64,000 bases of DNA from Streptomyces sp. JHA26 (GTDB taxonomy: Bacteria > Actinomycetota > Actinomycetes > Streptomycetales > Streptomycetaceae). Positions 9,738 to 18,770 of the stretch are shown one piece after another. The stretch covers positions 1-64,000 of the forward strand of contig NZ_BDJC01000022.1 in the NCBI RefSeq assembly GCF_002005565.1. The letters run 5' to 3'. How positions within the stretch are numbered: position 1 is the stretch's first letter; every line of letters begins with the position of its first letter. Position numbers and translations under genes: made by a program. The notes beneath the pieces are model-generated. The model did not search any database and had not been told where the DNA came from. It was given only the letters and a program-made list of their open reading frames with translations.

Positions 9738-10574
9738 TCAGCCCTCCGTGCTCCTGCCCTCCATGGCGAGCAGCTCCTCGTTCGGGATGGCGCCGCCGAA
9801 GCGGCGGTCCCGGGAGGCGAACTCCAGGCACGCCCGCCACAGGTCGCGCCGGTCGAAGTCCGGCCACAACACGTCCTGGAAGACCATCTCGGCGTACGCG
9901 CTCTGCCAGATCAGGTAGTTCGACGTCCGCTGCTCCCCGCTCGGCCGCAGGAACAGGTCCACGTCCGGCATGTCCGGGTAGTACAGGTACTTCGCGAGCG
10001 TCTTCTCGTTCACCTTCGACGGGTCGAGCTTGCCGGCCCGCACGTCCTCGGCGATGGCCTGCGCCGCGTCCGCGATCTCCGCGCGTCCGCCGTAGTTCAT
10101 GCAGAAGTACAGCGTCAGCCGGTCGTTGTCCTTGGTCTGCTCCTGCGCGACCTGGAGCTCCTTGGCCACCGACTTCCACAGCTTGGGCATCCGCCCCGCC
10201 CAGCGCACCCGCACCCCCAGCTCGTCGAGGGTGTCGCGGGACTTGCGGATGAAGTCGCGGTTGAAGTTCATCAGGAAGCGCACCTCCTCCGGCGAGCGCT
10301 TCCAGTTCTCGGTGGAGAAGGCGTACAGGGAGATGTTCCCGACGCCGATCTCGATCGCGCCCTGCAGGACGTCCATGACCTGCTCGGCGCCGACCTTGTG
10401 CCCCTCGGTGCGCGGCAGCCCGCGCTCCTTGGCCCAGCGCCCGTTGCCGTCCATGACGATCGCCACATGCTCCGGCACCAGCTCACCGAGCTTCGGGGGC
10501 CGCGCGCCGGACGGGTGCGGCTCCGGCGTCCTGTACTCCCGGCGCTGACGCCCCAGGAAACCGCGTACGGCCAT
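9738..10574 (-). CDS. uppS: Isoprenyl (undecaprenyl) diphosphate synthase
   Basis: A 278-residue cis-prenyltransferase that elongates farnesyl or geranyl diphosphate with isopentenyl diphosphate to make the lipid carrier for peptidoglycan. Motifs: HVAIVMDGNGRWA with the catalytic Asp near residue 42, YAFSTENWKRS, and RPSGEQRTSNYLIWQSAYAE. The 30-residue basic N-terminal extension is common in actinobacterial enzymes. It lies 42 nt downstream of recO on the same strand, the conserved recO-uppS pairing. Streptomycetes often carry a second paralogue, so the exact product chain length is not certain. Confidence 0.94.
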   Translation of the reverse strand: MAVRGFLGRQRREYRTPEPHPSGARPPKLGELVPEHVAIVMDGNGRWAKERGLPRTEGHKVGAEQVMDVLQGAIEIGVGNISLYAFSTENWKRSPEEVRFLMNFNRDFIRKSRDTLDELGVRVRWAGRMPKLWKSVAKELQVAQEQTKDNDRLTLYFCMNYGGRAEIADAAQAIAEDVRAGKLDPSKVNEKTLAKYLYYPDMPDVDLFLRPSGEQRTSNYLIWQSAYAEMVFQDVLWPDFDRRDLWRACLEFASRDRRFGGAIPNEELLAMEGRSTEG

Positions 10575-10616
10575 GTGTCTCTCGTCTCCTCGTGCTCTAC
10601 CTGTGTCCAGGACTGT

Positions 10617-11366
10617 CTAGGACTTCTCGACGTACCGCAGGGAACGCAGGCCGCGCTCCAGGTGCCAGTGCAGGTACGCGGACACCAGCCCGCTCCCCTC
10701 CCGGACGTACCGCGACTCGCACGCGTCCGCGGTCCCCCAGTCTCCCGTGAGCAGCGCACCGAGCAGTTCCAGGGCCTGCGGCGAGGGTACGACGCTGCCG
10801 GGCACCCGGCAGTCGGCGCAGACGGAGCCGCCCGAACCGACCGAGAAGAACCGGTTCGGTCCCGGCATGCCGCACTTCGCGCAGTCGCCGAAGGTCGGCG
10901 CGTAGCCGTTCACGGCGAGGGAGCGCAGCAGGAACGCGTCGAGGACGAGGTTCGGCGCGTGCTCGCCCCGGGCGAGGGTCCGCAGCGCGCCGACCAGCAG
11001 CAGGTACTGCTGCACGGCCGGCTCGCCCTCGTGGTCCGTGAACCGCTCCGCGGTCTCCAGCATGGCCGTCCCGGCGGTGTACCGGCCGTAGTCGGTGACG
11101 ATCGCGCCGCCGTACGGCGCGATGGTCTCACTCTGCGTGCACAGCGGCAGCCCGCGCCCGACCAGCTCGCTGCCCTTCGAGAAGAACTGCACGTCCACGT
11201 GCGAGAACGGCTCCAGCCGCGCCCCGAACTTCGACTTCGTGCGGCGGACCCCGCGCGCCACGGCGCGTACGCGTCCGTGACCGCGCGTGAGCAAGGTGAT
11301 GATCCGGTCCGCCTCACCCAGCTTCTGGGTGCGCAGCACGATGCCGTCGTCGCGGAACAGACTCAT
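10617..11366 (-). CDS. recO: DNA repair protein RecO
   Basis: A 249-residue recombination mediator that helps load RecA on SSB-coated DNA in the RecFOR pathway. The N-terminal OB fold begins MSLFRDDGIVLRTQKLGEADRI, the family's typical start. The C-terminal domain holds a four-cysteine zinc site (CAKC and CADC). I chose the ATG at 11366 over in-frame upstream codons (11375, 11474) on homology and a GGGAG site about 10 nt upstream. It is transcribed toward uppS. Confidence 0.94.
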   Translation of the reverse strand: MSLFRDDGIVLRTQKLGEADRIITLLTRGHGRVRAVARGVRRTKSKFGARLEPFSHVDVQFFSKGSELVGRGLPLCTQSETIAPYGGAIVTDYGRYTAGTAMLETAERFTDHEGEPAVQQYLLLVGALRTLARGEHAPNLVLDAFLLRSLAVNGYAPTFGDCAKCGMPGPNRFFSVGSGGSVCADCRVPGSVVPSPQALELLGALLTGDWGTADACESRYVREGSGLVSAYLHWHLERGLRSLRYVEKS

Positions 11367-11388
11367 GGAGTCCATTCTCCCGCATGCC

Positions 11389-11604
11389 TCAGGGCACCTC
11401 GCCCCGGCTTCTGGCGTTGGTGTACGCCGTCGCCGCGCTGAGCCGCTCGGCCGGGGTGGCGTGGCGCACGTCACCCGGTTCGGCGTCCCACTCCCGGCCC
11501 CCGCCGTACGGCCGCATCTGGACGTACGGGCCCTCGTGCCCCATGACGATGCCGACCCGGCCGGTGCGGGTGTCGACGGCGTAGGACCCGACCGGCGGCA
11601 TCAT
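11389..11604 (-). CDS. Small conserved hypothetical protein, 71 residues
   Basis: Unidentified protein that begins MMPPVGSYAVDTRTGRVG. It looks like a small beta-rich domain with alternating Gly/Val and aromatic residues, with no membrane segment. ATGATG at 11604-11599 overlaps the stop codon of the upstream small gene as ATGA, so the two are translationally coupled. Such pairs of tiny genes commonly flank XRE/DUF397 regulators in streptomycetes, and here they are divergent from one. Function unknown; a regulatory accessory is a guess from position. Confidence 0.7.
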   Translation of the reverse strand: MMPPVGSYAVDTRTGRVGIVMGHEGPYVQMRPYGGGREWDAEPGDVRHATPAERLSAATAYTNARSRGEVP

Positions 11605-11807
11605 CGCAGCACCGCCGCGAGCCGGCGCGCGGTCTCCACGGAACACCGCCCCAATTCGATGAGCGGACAAGGCGCCTCCCGCGCAAGACTCACCGGGTCG
11701 ATCCCGAGGGACGGCAGAGCAATTCCGGCCTTCTCGAGTGCTGCGCGCAATTCTTTCACCGCGTCCTCCGCTTCTTCGGCGCAGTGCGCCGAGTGTGTTG
11801 GCTCCAC
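11601..11807 (-). CDS. Small conserved hypothetical protein, 68 residues
   Basis: Unidentified, probably helical acidic protein (AEDAVKELRAALEKAGI) with three cysteines (HCAEE, PCPLI, RCSVE). It overlaps the following 71-residue gene by 4 nt (ATGA). It is divergent from the XRE-family regulator at 11924, with the inverted repeat at 11886-11900 in the shared promoter region. No catalytic motif is visible. Confidence 0.65.
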   Translation of the reverse strand: MEPTHSAHCAEEAEDAVKELRAALEKAGIALPSLGIDPVSLAREAPCPLIELGRCSVETARRLAAVLR

Positions 11808-11885
11808 CGTGCTCCCCTCACCTTTCCTCTTTCACGCTTCGTCCTCCCAGAATGCCCGCCCACCTCTACACTTGGCAGGAGCCTG

Positions 11886-11900
11886 TGCACTACAAGTGCA
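11886..11900. promoter_or_regulatory. Inverted repeat between small-gene pair and XRE regulator
   Basis: TGCACT-ACA-AGTGCA is a perfect 6-3-6 inverted repeat 23 bp upstream of the XRE start and 78 bp upstream of the divergent small gene. Its size and place suit an autoregulatory operator for an XRE dimer. Confidence 0.5.
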
Positions 11901-11923
11901 GGTCAGCGCAGGGGGGTTTGGTT

Positions 11924-12754
11924 ATGGCCAATGGTTCGCGGCAGGCCGCCTGGGAGTTCTTCGGCACGGAACTCAAGCGACGCCGGGAGGACGCCGGGAT
12001 CACCCAAGTGGAGCTGGGCGCACGGGTATTTGTGTCCGGCGGTTACATCGGCCAGTTCGAACAGGCGATTCGCAAACCGCAGTTGGACGTGGCCCAGCGG
12101 ATCGACGCGGTACTGCAAACCGACGGTATTTTCGAGCGCCTGTGCCGGAAGCTGATCGACGACCCGCGGTATGCGGATTATTTCGCGGCGGTGGCGGAGC
12201 TGGAGCGGACGGCTGTGGCCATCCTCGACTTCGAGCCGTCCGTCGTCCCGGGGCTCCTTCAAACACCGGACTACGCGAGAGCACTCACCCTGGCCACCCA
12301 TCCGTTCGCGACCGACGAGTACGTCGACGACCGAGTCACCGCCCGTGTGGAGCGGTCACGGATTCTGGACGACGCTACAAGGCCGGAGTATTGGGTGGTC
12401 GTGCATGAAGCCGTGCTCCGCGTCGCCGTCGGCGGCCCCGAGGTGACGGCGCAGGCCCTGGATCACCTGGCTGCGCTGGCCCGTCAGCGAAAGGTGCTGC
12501 TCCAGGTGTTCCCGTTCTCGGCGGGAGCGCCCGCCAACAACGGCTCACTGCGGCTCATGGAGTTCGAGGACGCGCCGCCCACCGCCTATACAGAGACGTC
12601 GTTCTCAGGAAGCCTCCTGGACGATCCGGCGGTGGTGAAGCGGGCACGCCGAGCCTACGATCTGCTCAGGGGCGCCGCGCTGTCGCCGGAGGCGTCCCTC
12701 GCCCTGGTCCGATCGGCGGCTGAGGACTTCAGACGATGCGTGAGTACGACCTGA
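11924..12754 (+). CDS. XRE-family regulator with DUF5753 effector domain
   Basis: A 276-residue DNA-binding protein. The N-terminal helix-turn-helix spans about residues 10-70 (GTELKRRREDAGITQVELG, VSGGYIGQFEQAIRKP). The C-terminal part carries DUF5753 features (EPSVVPGLLQTPDYARA, RVERSRIL, HEAVLRVAVGG). This is the WhiJ/AbaA-like class, repeated many times in Streptomyces genomes beside DUF397 genes and involved in development or antibiotic control where tested. The ATG at 11924 has a GGGGGG purine run 7 nt upstream. Its 3' end overlaps the DUF397 gene by 19 nt. Its base composition seems somewhat less GC-biased than that of its neighbours. Confidence 0.88.
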   Translation: MANGSRQAAWEFFGTELKRRREDAGITQVELGARVFVSGGYIGQFEQAIRKPQLDVAQRIDAVLQTDGIFERLCRKLIDDPRYADYFAAVAELERTAVAILDFEPSVVPGLLQTPDYARALTLATHPFATDEYVDDRVTARVERSRILDDATRPEYWVVVHEAVLRVAVGGPEVTAQALDHLAALARQRKVLLQVFPFSAGAPANNGSLRLMEFEDAPPTAYTETSFSGSLLDDPAVVKRARRAYDLLRGAALSPEASLALVRSAAEDFRRCVSTT

Positions 12755-12930
12755 GCGGCGCCCGCTGGCGCAGGAGCACCTACAGCAACGGCGACGGCGG
12801 CAACTGCGTCGAGGTCGCCGACGGAGTCCCCGGTGTCGTCCCCGTCCGGGACAGCAAGGTGGCCGACGGTCCCGTGGTCCTCGTCGGGCCGGTCGCCTGG
12901 GGGGCGTTCGTCAGGGGTCTGGTGGGGTAA
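12736..12930 (+). CDS. DUF397 protein paired with XRE regulator
   Basis: A 64-residue DUF397 protein with the classic pattern WRRSTYSNGDGGNCVEVA, VPVRDSK and W..FV near the end. DUF397 proteins act as small partners, possibly antagonists, of the adjacent DUF5753-type regulator. It starts inside the regulator gene (19-nt overlap), so the two products are likely made in a coupled way. Confidence 0.9.
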   Translation: MREYDLSGARWRRSTYSNGDGGNCVEVADGVPGVVPVRDSKVADGPVVLVGPVAWGAFVRGLVG

Positions 12931-12995
12931 TCCCCAAGACGTTTCAGGTCGTTGCCCGGATGGGGTGGGCCCCGGTGTTCCGCGAGGCTCGTCGC

Positions 12996-14486
12996 ATGAC
13001 GCAGCGCAAGCACACCATCCGCAACGCCGCCGTCGTCGGCGTCTCCACCGCCCTGCTGGCCGTCACCTCGCCCGTCACCGCCTCCGTGGCCGCGAGCCCG
13101 TCCGAGGGTCTCGACTGGACCACCTGCCAGGGCTCCGGCATCGACCCCCGTCAGCAGTGCGCCACCCTCGACGTGCCGATGGACTACGCCGATCCCGACG
13201 GTCCCCGCATCGAGATGGCCGTCTCCCGCATCCCCGCCGAGAAGCCGGACGCCCGGCGCGGGGTCCTGCTCCTGATCCCCGGCGGGCCGGGCGGGTCGAG
13301 CCTCAACGGCCCGTCGGGGAAGGGGCAGAAGCTTCCCCAGGAGGTCCGCGACACCCACGACCTCATCGGGTTCGCGCCGCGCGGCCTCGCGCCGTCCACG
13401 TCCGTCGACTGCGGGCTGGAGTACCGTGACCTCGCCACCTCCAAGCTCCGGCCCTGGCCCGCTCCGGACGGCTCGATCGACGCGAACCTCGACACCGCCC
13501 GGCGCATGGCCGACGCATGCGCCCGCAACGGCGGTGAGCTGATCAAGCACCTCAGCACCGCCGACGAGGCCCGCGACATCGACCGCCTCCGCGCCGCGCT
13601 CGGCGAGCGGAGGATCTCCGCGTGGGGAGTGTCGTACGGGACGTACGTCGGAGCGGTGTACGCACAGTTGTTCCCGCACCGCACCGACCGGATCGTGCTG
13701 GACAGCAACGACGATCCCGATCCCGGCCGCGTCAACCGCACCTGGCTCGCGGCTCACGAACGGGGAGTCGAGGACACCTTCCCGCACTTCGCCGCGTGGG
13801 CGTCGGAGCCCGGCAACCCCGACCGGGTGGCGGAGCGGGCCGCCGACGTACGGCCGCTGTTCCTGCGGCTCGCCGCCCGGCTCGACCGCGAGCCGATCCC
13901 GTGGCCCGGGGTCAACCCCGAGGAGCTGAACGGCAACGTGCTGCGGCAGACGATGCTGGACAGCTTCGCCGCCCCCAGCCGCTACCCGACGCTCGCCCGG
14001 CTGATGCGGGCCGCGGCCGAGGGCACCGTGCCGCCCGCACCCCAGGCGCCGCCCGAGGCCGTGCTGCAGAACGTCACCGCCGTGGGGTCCGGAGTGCTCT
14101 GCAACGACGTGGCCTGGCCCAAGGACGGGGCGGCATACGAGAAGGACGTCGCCGTGAGCCGCGCCAAGTACCCGCTCACCGCCGGGATGCCCCGCAACGC
14201 GATGCTCTGCGCGGCCTGGCCGTACCCGCCGCGTGAGGCGCCGGTGCGGATCACCGACCGCGGGCCGTCCAACGTGCTGCTCGTGCAGAACGAGCGGGAC
14301 GTCAACACCCCGCTCGCCGGCGCCCTGCGGCTGCGCGAGGCGCTCGGCCGGCGCGCCGTCATGGTGACCGTGGACTCCACCGGCCACGACGCCTATCTCG
14401 CCAACGGCAACGCCTGCGGAGACGCCACGGTCTCCCGCTTCCTGGCGACGGGCCGGCGGCCGGCCTCCGACGTGCACTGCCGCTAG
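12996..14486 (+). CDS. Secreted alpha/beta hydrolase, tripeptidyl aminopeptidase-like
   Basis: A 496-residue exported serine hydrolase. The N-terminal about 38 residues look like a signal peptide (basic start, hydrophobic core, AVTSPVTASVAAS cleavage region). The alpha/beta fold shows the oxyanion motif PGGPGGSS, the nucleophile elbow GVSYGTY at about residue 210, an acid in NERDVNTPL and the catalytic His in STGHDAY, with the C-terminal domain typical of Streptomyces tripeptidyl aminopeptidases (SlpD/SlpE/Tap relatives). The ATG at 12996 has GAGG 8 nt upstream. One unusual point: the stretch FAPRGLAPST replaces the FDPRGxGxS consensus after the oxyanion loop. Substrate is inferred from family. 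Confidence 0.87.
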   Translation: MTQRKHTIRNAAVVGVSTALLAVTSPVTASVAASPSEGLDWTTCQGSGIDPRQQCATLDVPMDYADPDGPRIEMAVSRIPAEKPDARRGVLLLIPGGPGGSSLNGPSGKGQKLPQEVRDTHDLIGFAPRGLAPSTSVDCGLEYRDLATSKLRPWPAPDGSIDANLDTARRMADACARNGGELIKHLSTADEARDIDRLRAALGERRISAWGVSYGTYVGAVYAQLFPHRTDRIVLDSNDDPDPGRVNRTWLAAHERGVEDTFPHFAAWASEPGNPDRVAERAADVRPLFLRLAARLDREPIPWPGVNPEELNGNVLRQTMLDSFAAPSRYPTLARLMRAAAEGTVPPAPQAPPEAVLQNVTAVGSGVLCNDVAWPKDGAAYEKDVAVSRAKYPLTAGMPRNAMLCAAWPYPPREAPVRITDRGPSNVLLVQNERDVNTPLAGALRLREALGRRAVMVTVDSTGHDAYLANGNACGDATVSRFLATGRRPASDVHCR

Positions 14487-14519
14487 CAGGTCCGGGCGCA
14501 GCGGCGGGCCGGCCAGGGT

Positions 14520-14539
14520 GTGGACGGCCGTCGGTCCAC
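14520..14539. terminator. Weak hairpin between convergent hydrolase and response regulator
   Basis: GTGGAC at 14520-14525 and GTCCAC at 14534-14539 form a 6-bp stem with an 8-nt loop in the 90-bp gap between two converging genes. Position suggests termination; the stem is short. Confidence 0.35.
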
Positions 14540-14576
14540 GGCACCGTGACTTGGGTAGGCCGCCGGGCGTCGAAAG

Positions 14577-15245
14577 TCAGCCGGTGCCCGGCGTCACCAG
14601 GCCCGACTCGTAGGCCACGACGACCAGTTGGGCCCGGTCCCTCGCTCCGAGCTTGCCCATGATGCGGCTGACGTGGGTCTTCGCGGTGAGCGGGCTCAAA
14701 CCCAGGGTCTCGGCGATCTCGGTGTTGGTGAGGCCCCGGGCGACCAGGGTGAGGACCTGGCGTTCCCGGTCCGTCAGGCAGTCGGGGCCCGGTCCGGGCG
14801 CGTCGGGGAGCGCCGGGCTGCGCAGGAAGCGCTCGATCAGGCGGGCCGTCGGGCCGGGTGAGAGGAGGGCGTCGCCCGCGGTCACCGTGCGGATGGCGTC
14901 CAGGAGGTCGGCGGGTCTCGTGTCCTTGACCAGGAAGCCGGAGGCACCCGCGCGCAGCGCCTCGACGATGTTCTCGTCGGTGTCGTAGGTGGTGAGGACC
15001 AGCACCTTCACGCCTGCCAGGTCCTCGTCGGCGGCGATCAGGCGGGTCGCCTCGATGCCGTCCAGGTCGGGCATGCGTACGTCCATGACGACGAGGTCGG
15101 CGCGTTCGCTGCGGGCCAGTTCCACGGCCTCGCGGCCGGTGCCGGCCTCGCCGACGACCTCCATGTCGGGGGCCGACGCCACCAGCAGGGCGAACGCCGC
15201 ACGGACCAGGTTCTGGTCGTCCGCCAGCAGTACGCGTATCGTCAT
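14577..15245 (-). CDS. NarL/FixJ-family response regulator
   Basis: A 222-residue DNA-binding response regulator. The receiver domain (1-120) has the acidic pair LADD, the phosphoacceptor Asp at about 55 (VVMDVRMP), Thr-Thr at about 85 and Lys at about 107 (LVKD). The LuxR-type helix-turn-helix occupies about 155-215 (LTDRERQVLTLVARGLTN, SPLTAKTHVSRIMGKLGARD). Its ATG overlaps the kinase stop by 4 nt (ATGA), so it is coupled to its cognate kinase. With the MMPL gene upstream, the likely target is that exporter's own promoter. Confidence 0.93.
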   Translation of the reverse strand: MTIRVLLADDQNLVRAAFALLVASAPDMEVVGEAGTGREAVELARSERADLVVMDVRMPDLDGIEATRLIAADEDLAGVKVLVLTTYDTDENIVEALRAGASGFLVKDTRPADLLDAIRTVTAGDALLSPGPTARLIERFLRSPALPDAPGPGPDCLTDRERQVLTLVARGLTNTEIAETLGLSPLTAKTHVSRIMGKLGARDRAQLVVVAYESGLVTPGTG

Positions 15246-16501
15246 CCGGCTCGCTCCGGGGTCAGGGTCGTTCGGGGGGTGGCGGGGGTCGGCAGGACGG
15301 CCGTCACCTCGAAGCCGTCGGCGTTCCGGCGCGGTCCGGCGTCGAGTGTGCCACCCACGCTGCGGGCCCGCTCGCGCATGCCGACGAGGCCGAAGCCGGG
15401 GGTGCCCGCCGGGTCGGGTCCGGTGCCGTCGTCGGTGACGGACAGGCGCAGGGCGCCCGGCTCGGCCCGCACCTCGACGCGGACGGACGGCTCGGGTCCC
15501 GCGTGGCGTACGGCGTTGGTCAGCGCCTCCTGCGTGATGCGGTAGACGGCGGCGCCGACCGCGGGCGGGACGTCGTCGGCCTGCACCGACAGGTCCACGG
15601 CCGCTCCGGCGAGCCGGGCGCTCTCCGCCAGGTCGGGCAGGCCCCGCAGGCCGGGCAGCGGACCGCGGGCCTCAGGGACGCCGGCGGGGTCCTGGGCCCG
15701 CAGGACCTCCAGGGTGGTGCGCAGTTCGCCGCGCGCGGAGCGGCAGGTCTCGGCGATGTCGTCGAGGGCCTTGGCGACGGCCGCGCGGTCCAGGCGCTCG
15801 GGGTCGGCGGTCAGGACGTGCGCGGCGACCGAGGTCTGCACGCCGATCAGGGTGATGCTGTGCGCCAGCAGGTCGTGCAGGTCCCGGGCGACGCGCAGGC
15901 GTTCCTCGGCGACACGCCGCCGGGCCTCCTCCTCGCGGGTGCGTTCGGCGCGTTCGGCGCGCTCCACGATGGAGGCGACGTACTGGCGGTAGTAGCGGAC
16001 GTCGATGCCGCAGAAGAGGATGGCGACGATCCAGCCGGAGATGCGGATCAGTTCGAGGGCCTGGTGGGTGTCGACGGTGAGCATGATGCTCACGGACACG
16101 GTGAGGACCGCGATGCCGGTGACGACGGTGCGCAGGGGGCGGCCGGTGACGGCGAGCGTGTAGAGCGCCACGTAGGAGGCGGGGCCCGCCGCGCTGTGGT
16201 TGTTGTCCAGCGCGTGGTACGGCACGACCAGTGCCATCAACGCCGCGAGGACCAGCAGCGGGTGGCGTCGCCGCCACACGATCGGGACGTGCGCGGCGAC
16301 CAGCAGCGTCCAGCCCAGGGCGTCCGGGCGACGGCCGTCCTCGGTGAACAGCGCCAGGCAGACGGCGGCCAGGAGGAGGACCCCCGCGAGCACGGCGTCG
16401 TTGCGGGTGCCGTGCGGGGCGGTGCGCGGGTCGCGGTTGATCGCGGCGATGATCCGCTCGGCCGGACGGGGACGGGACGCTTCCCGGGTGGTTGCCTGCA
16501 C
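15242..16501 (-). CDS. Sensor histidine kinase of the HisKA_3 (NarX/DesK-like) type
   Basis: A 419-residue membrane kinase. The N-terminal about 170 residues hold roughly five to six hydrophobic helices. A short linker leads to the H-box (RVARDLHDLLAHSITLIG), whose His is the phosphorylation site, and the ATPase domain has QEALTNAVRHAG (N box), DDGTG and GFGLVGMRERA. I chose GTG at 16501, with GGAGG 8 nt upstream; the frame continues further upstream only as the shadow of the MMPL gene. It lies 67 nt downstream of the exporter gene. No obvious extracellular ligand domain, so it may sense the membrane or bilayer stress; this is inference. Confidence 0.92.
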   Translation of the reverse strand: MQATTREASRPRPAERIIAAINRDPRTAPHGTRNDAVLAGVLLLAAVCLALFTEDGRRPDALGWTLLVAAHVPIVWRRRHPLLVLAALMALVVPYHALDNNHSAAGPASYVALYTLAVTGRPLRTVVTGIAVLTVSVSIMLTVDTHQALELIRISGWIVAILFCGIDVRYYRQYVASIVERAERAERTREEEARRRVAEERLRVARDLHDLLAHSITLIGVQTSVAAHVLTADPERLDRAAVAKALDDIAETCRSARGELRTTLEVLRAQDPAGVPEARGPLPGLRGLPDLAESARLAGAAVDLSVQADDVPPAVGAAVYRITQEALTNAVRHAGPEPSVRVEVRAEPGALRLSVTDDGTGPDPAGTPGFGLVGMRERARSVGGTLDAGPRRNADGFEVTAVLPTPATPRTTLTPERAG

Positions 16502-16568
16502 GCGTCCATCCTCCGCGACGGGCGCGCCCCTCCGGGAGGGGAGGGACGCGTTCCGCCGACCCGGCGCC

Positions 16569-18647
16569 TCAGACACCGAGGGGCTCCCGCACCTCGTCGG
16601 GCGCGGGCCGGCCGGGCTCGCGGGACAGCCGTCCCGGCCACCACACCCGGCGCCGCAGGGCGACGCTCGCGCTGGTGACCAGGTAGGTGCGGACCAGGAA
16701 GGTGTCGAGCAGGACGCCGACCGCGATGACGAAGCCCAGCTCGACCAGCTGGACCAGCGGCATGTTGACGAGCACGGCGAAGGTGGCCGCGAGGACCAGA
16801 CCGGCCGAGGCGATGACGCCACCGGTGGCGCGCAGCGCGGCCAGGGCCGCCCGGGTGGGTTCGGCTCCCTTCAGGGCCTCCTCGCGCATCCGGTGCATCA
16901 GGAAGATGCCGTAGTCGACGCCGAGGGCGACCAGGAAGACGAAGGAGAGCAGGCCGAGCCCGGGGTCGGTGCCCTCGAAGCCGAAGAGGGGGCCGAAGAC
17001 GAGCCCGCCGACGCCGAGGGCCGCGCCCCACACGGCGACGACGGCGGCGACCAGGATCAGCGGCGCGACCAACGAGCGCAGCAGCACCGTGAGGATCAGC
17101 AGCACCGACAGCAGCACGATCGGTACGACGATGGCGGTGTCCCGGGCGTTGGTGTCCTCCAGGTCGATCTGCTCGGCGCTGGGGCCGCCGACGTAGGAGC
17201 CGTCGAGTGTGTCGCGCAGGGCTTCGACGGTGGCGGTCTCGGCGGCCGACTGGGGCGGGGCGGAGGCCAGGACGGTCAGCTCCGTCCACCCGCCGCCGCT
17301 GCGGCCGGCCTCGGCGCTCTCGACGCCCTCGGTGGCGCGGATTGCGGTGAGCGCGGCCTCGGCGCGGTCGGTGGGGGCGATGACGCTGATCGGCTGGCTG
17401 CCGCGCTCCGGGTAGGCGTCGGCGAGGGTCTCCATCGCGGCGATCGCGTCGGGGCGGGTGGTGAAGGTGTCCTCCTGTTTGAGGTTGCCGGGCAGGGCGA
17501 ACGCGCCGAGCGCGAGCGCGCCGAGCAGGACGGCGCCGCCCACCAGGACGGTGCGGGGCCGGCGTTCGGCGGAGCCGCCCATCGCGGCGAACAGCGACCT
17601 GCGGGCCTTGGGGCTGCTGCCGTAGCGGGGCACGAGCGGCCAGAAGACGCGGCGGCCGAGCAGGACGAGGAGCGCGGGCAGCAGGGTCAGCATGGCGGCC
17701 AGCGCGCACAGCACGCCGACGGTGCCGAGGGGGCCCATGCCGCGGCTGGAGTTGAGGTCGGCGGCGAGCAGGCACAGCAGTCCGGCGGCGACGGTGCCGG
17801 AGGAGGCGAGCACGGCGGGGCCGCAGCCGCGCAGGGCGGCGAGCATCGCGTCGTACGGCCGCTCGATACGGCGCAGTTCCTCGCGGTAGCGGGAGACCAG
17901 CAGCAGCGCGTAGTCGGTGCCGACACCGAAGACGAGGATGGTCATGATGCCGCTGGACTGGCCGGAGACGGCGGTGCCGAAGGTCTGGTTGAGGCCGTAG
18001 GCGACGCCCATGGAGAGGTAGTCGGCGAGTCCGGCGACGGCGAGCGGGACGAGCCAGAGGAAGGGGCTGCGGTAGATGAGGATCAGGAGGAGGGCGACGA
18101 CCCCGGCGGTGGTGTAGAGCAGGGGGCCGTCGAGGGAGTCGTAGACCTCGGAGGCGTCGGTGGCGAGCGCGCCGGAGCCGCCGACCTTCACGCTGAGCCC
18201 GTCGCCGCCCCGGGCGATGTCCCGTACGTCGTTGACGAGCGCGTCGCGGGCCTTCTCGTCGGTGCCGGGCTCGGTGGAGGCGACCGGGTACATGAGGGTG
18301 GTGCCGTCCTGGGACGGGATGCCCGTCGGGCGGGCGGTGAGTTCGTGCGCGGCGGCGATCTCGGCAACCTGCCGGGCGGCGGTGGTGCGGTCGGCGGCGG
18401 TCAGTCCGGCGTCGCGGTGGTAGACGAGGACCATCTCGGTGGTCTCGCCGCCCGGCAACTGCTCCTGGATCTTGGCGACCTGCGTCGAGTCGGCGCTGGC
18501 CGGCAGGTAGTCGACGGCCCGGTCGCGCTGCACGTCGCCGAGTTTCGCCGCGAACGGCGCGGCGATCGCCAGTACGGCGATCCACAGTCCGAGCACCAGC
18601 CACGGCACGGCCCGCCGCCGCCCCGCGCCTGTCTTCTTGGCCCCCAT
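16569..18647 (-). CDS. MMPL/RND-family transporter
   Basis: A 692-residue inner membrane transporter with two MMPL repeats. Each has one helix followed by a large extracytoplasmic loop and five clustered helices, including GVGTDYALLLVSRYREEL and GVDYGIFLMHRMREE, the duplicated GxxxD(Y) motifs of the proton relay. Family members export lipids, siderophores or drugs. The start ATG at 18647 has GGGGAG upstream. It heads an operon with a two-component system, an arrangement seen for lipid- and envelope-stress-responsive MMPL exporters. The substrate cannot be told from sequence. Confidence 0.92.
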   Translation of the reverse strand: MGAKKTGAGRRRAVPWLVLGLWIAVLAIAAPFAAKLGDVQRDRAVDYLPASADSTQVAKIQEQLPGGETTEMVLVYHRDAGLTAADRTTAARQVAEIAAAHELTARPTGIPSQDGTTLMYPVASTEPGTDEKARDALVNDVRDIARGGDGLSVKVGGSGALATDASEVYDSLDGPLLYTTAGVVALLLILIYRSPFLWLVPLAVAGLADYLSMGVAYGLNQTFGTAVSGQSSGIMTILVFGVGTDYALLLVSRYREELRRIERPYDAMLAALRGCGPAVLASSGTVAAGLLCLLAADLNSSRGMGPLGTVGVLCALAAMLTLLPALLVLLGRRVFWPLVPRYGSSPKARRSLFAAMGGSAERRPRTVLVGGAVLLGALALGAFALPGNLKQEDTFTTRPDAIAAMETLADAYPERGSQPISVIAPTDRAEAALTAIRATEGVESAEAGRSGGGWTELTVLASAPPQSAAETATVEALRDTLDGSYVGGPSAEQIDLEDTNARDTAIVVPIVLLSVLLILTVLLRSLVAPLILVAAVVAVWGAALGVGGLVFGPLFGFEGTDPGLGLLSFVFLVALGVDYGIFLMHRMREEALKGAEPTRAALAALRATGGVIASAGLVLAATFAVLVNMPLVQLVELGFVIAVGVLLDTFLVRTYLVTSASVALRRRVWWPGRLSREPGRPAPDEVREPLGV

Positions 18648-18770
18648 CTGTCGGGCTCCCCTCCGGTGGGTGTCTGGGTCGGTCTCCAGACTCCCGGCGG
18701 CGGGGCGCGGGCGCGTCGGACGTGAGGGCGAGCACCGCGCTACTGCCCGGGGAGACGCGGGGCCCGCGTT

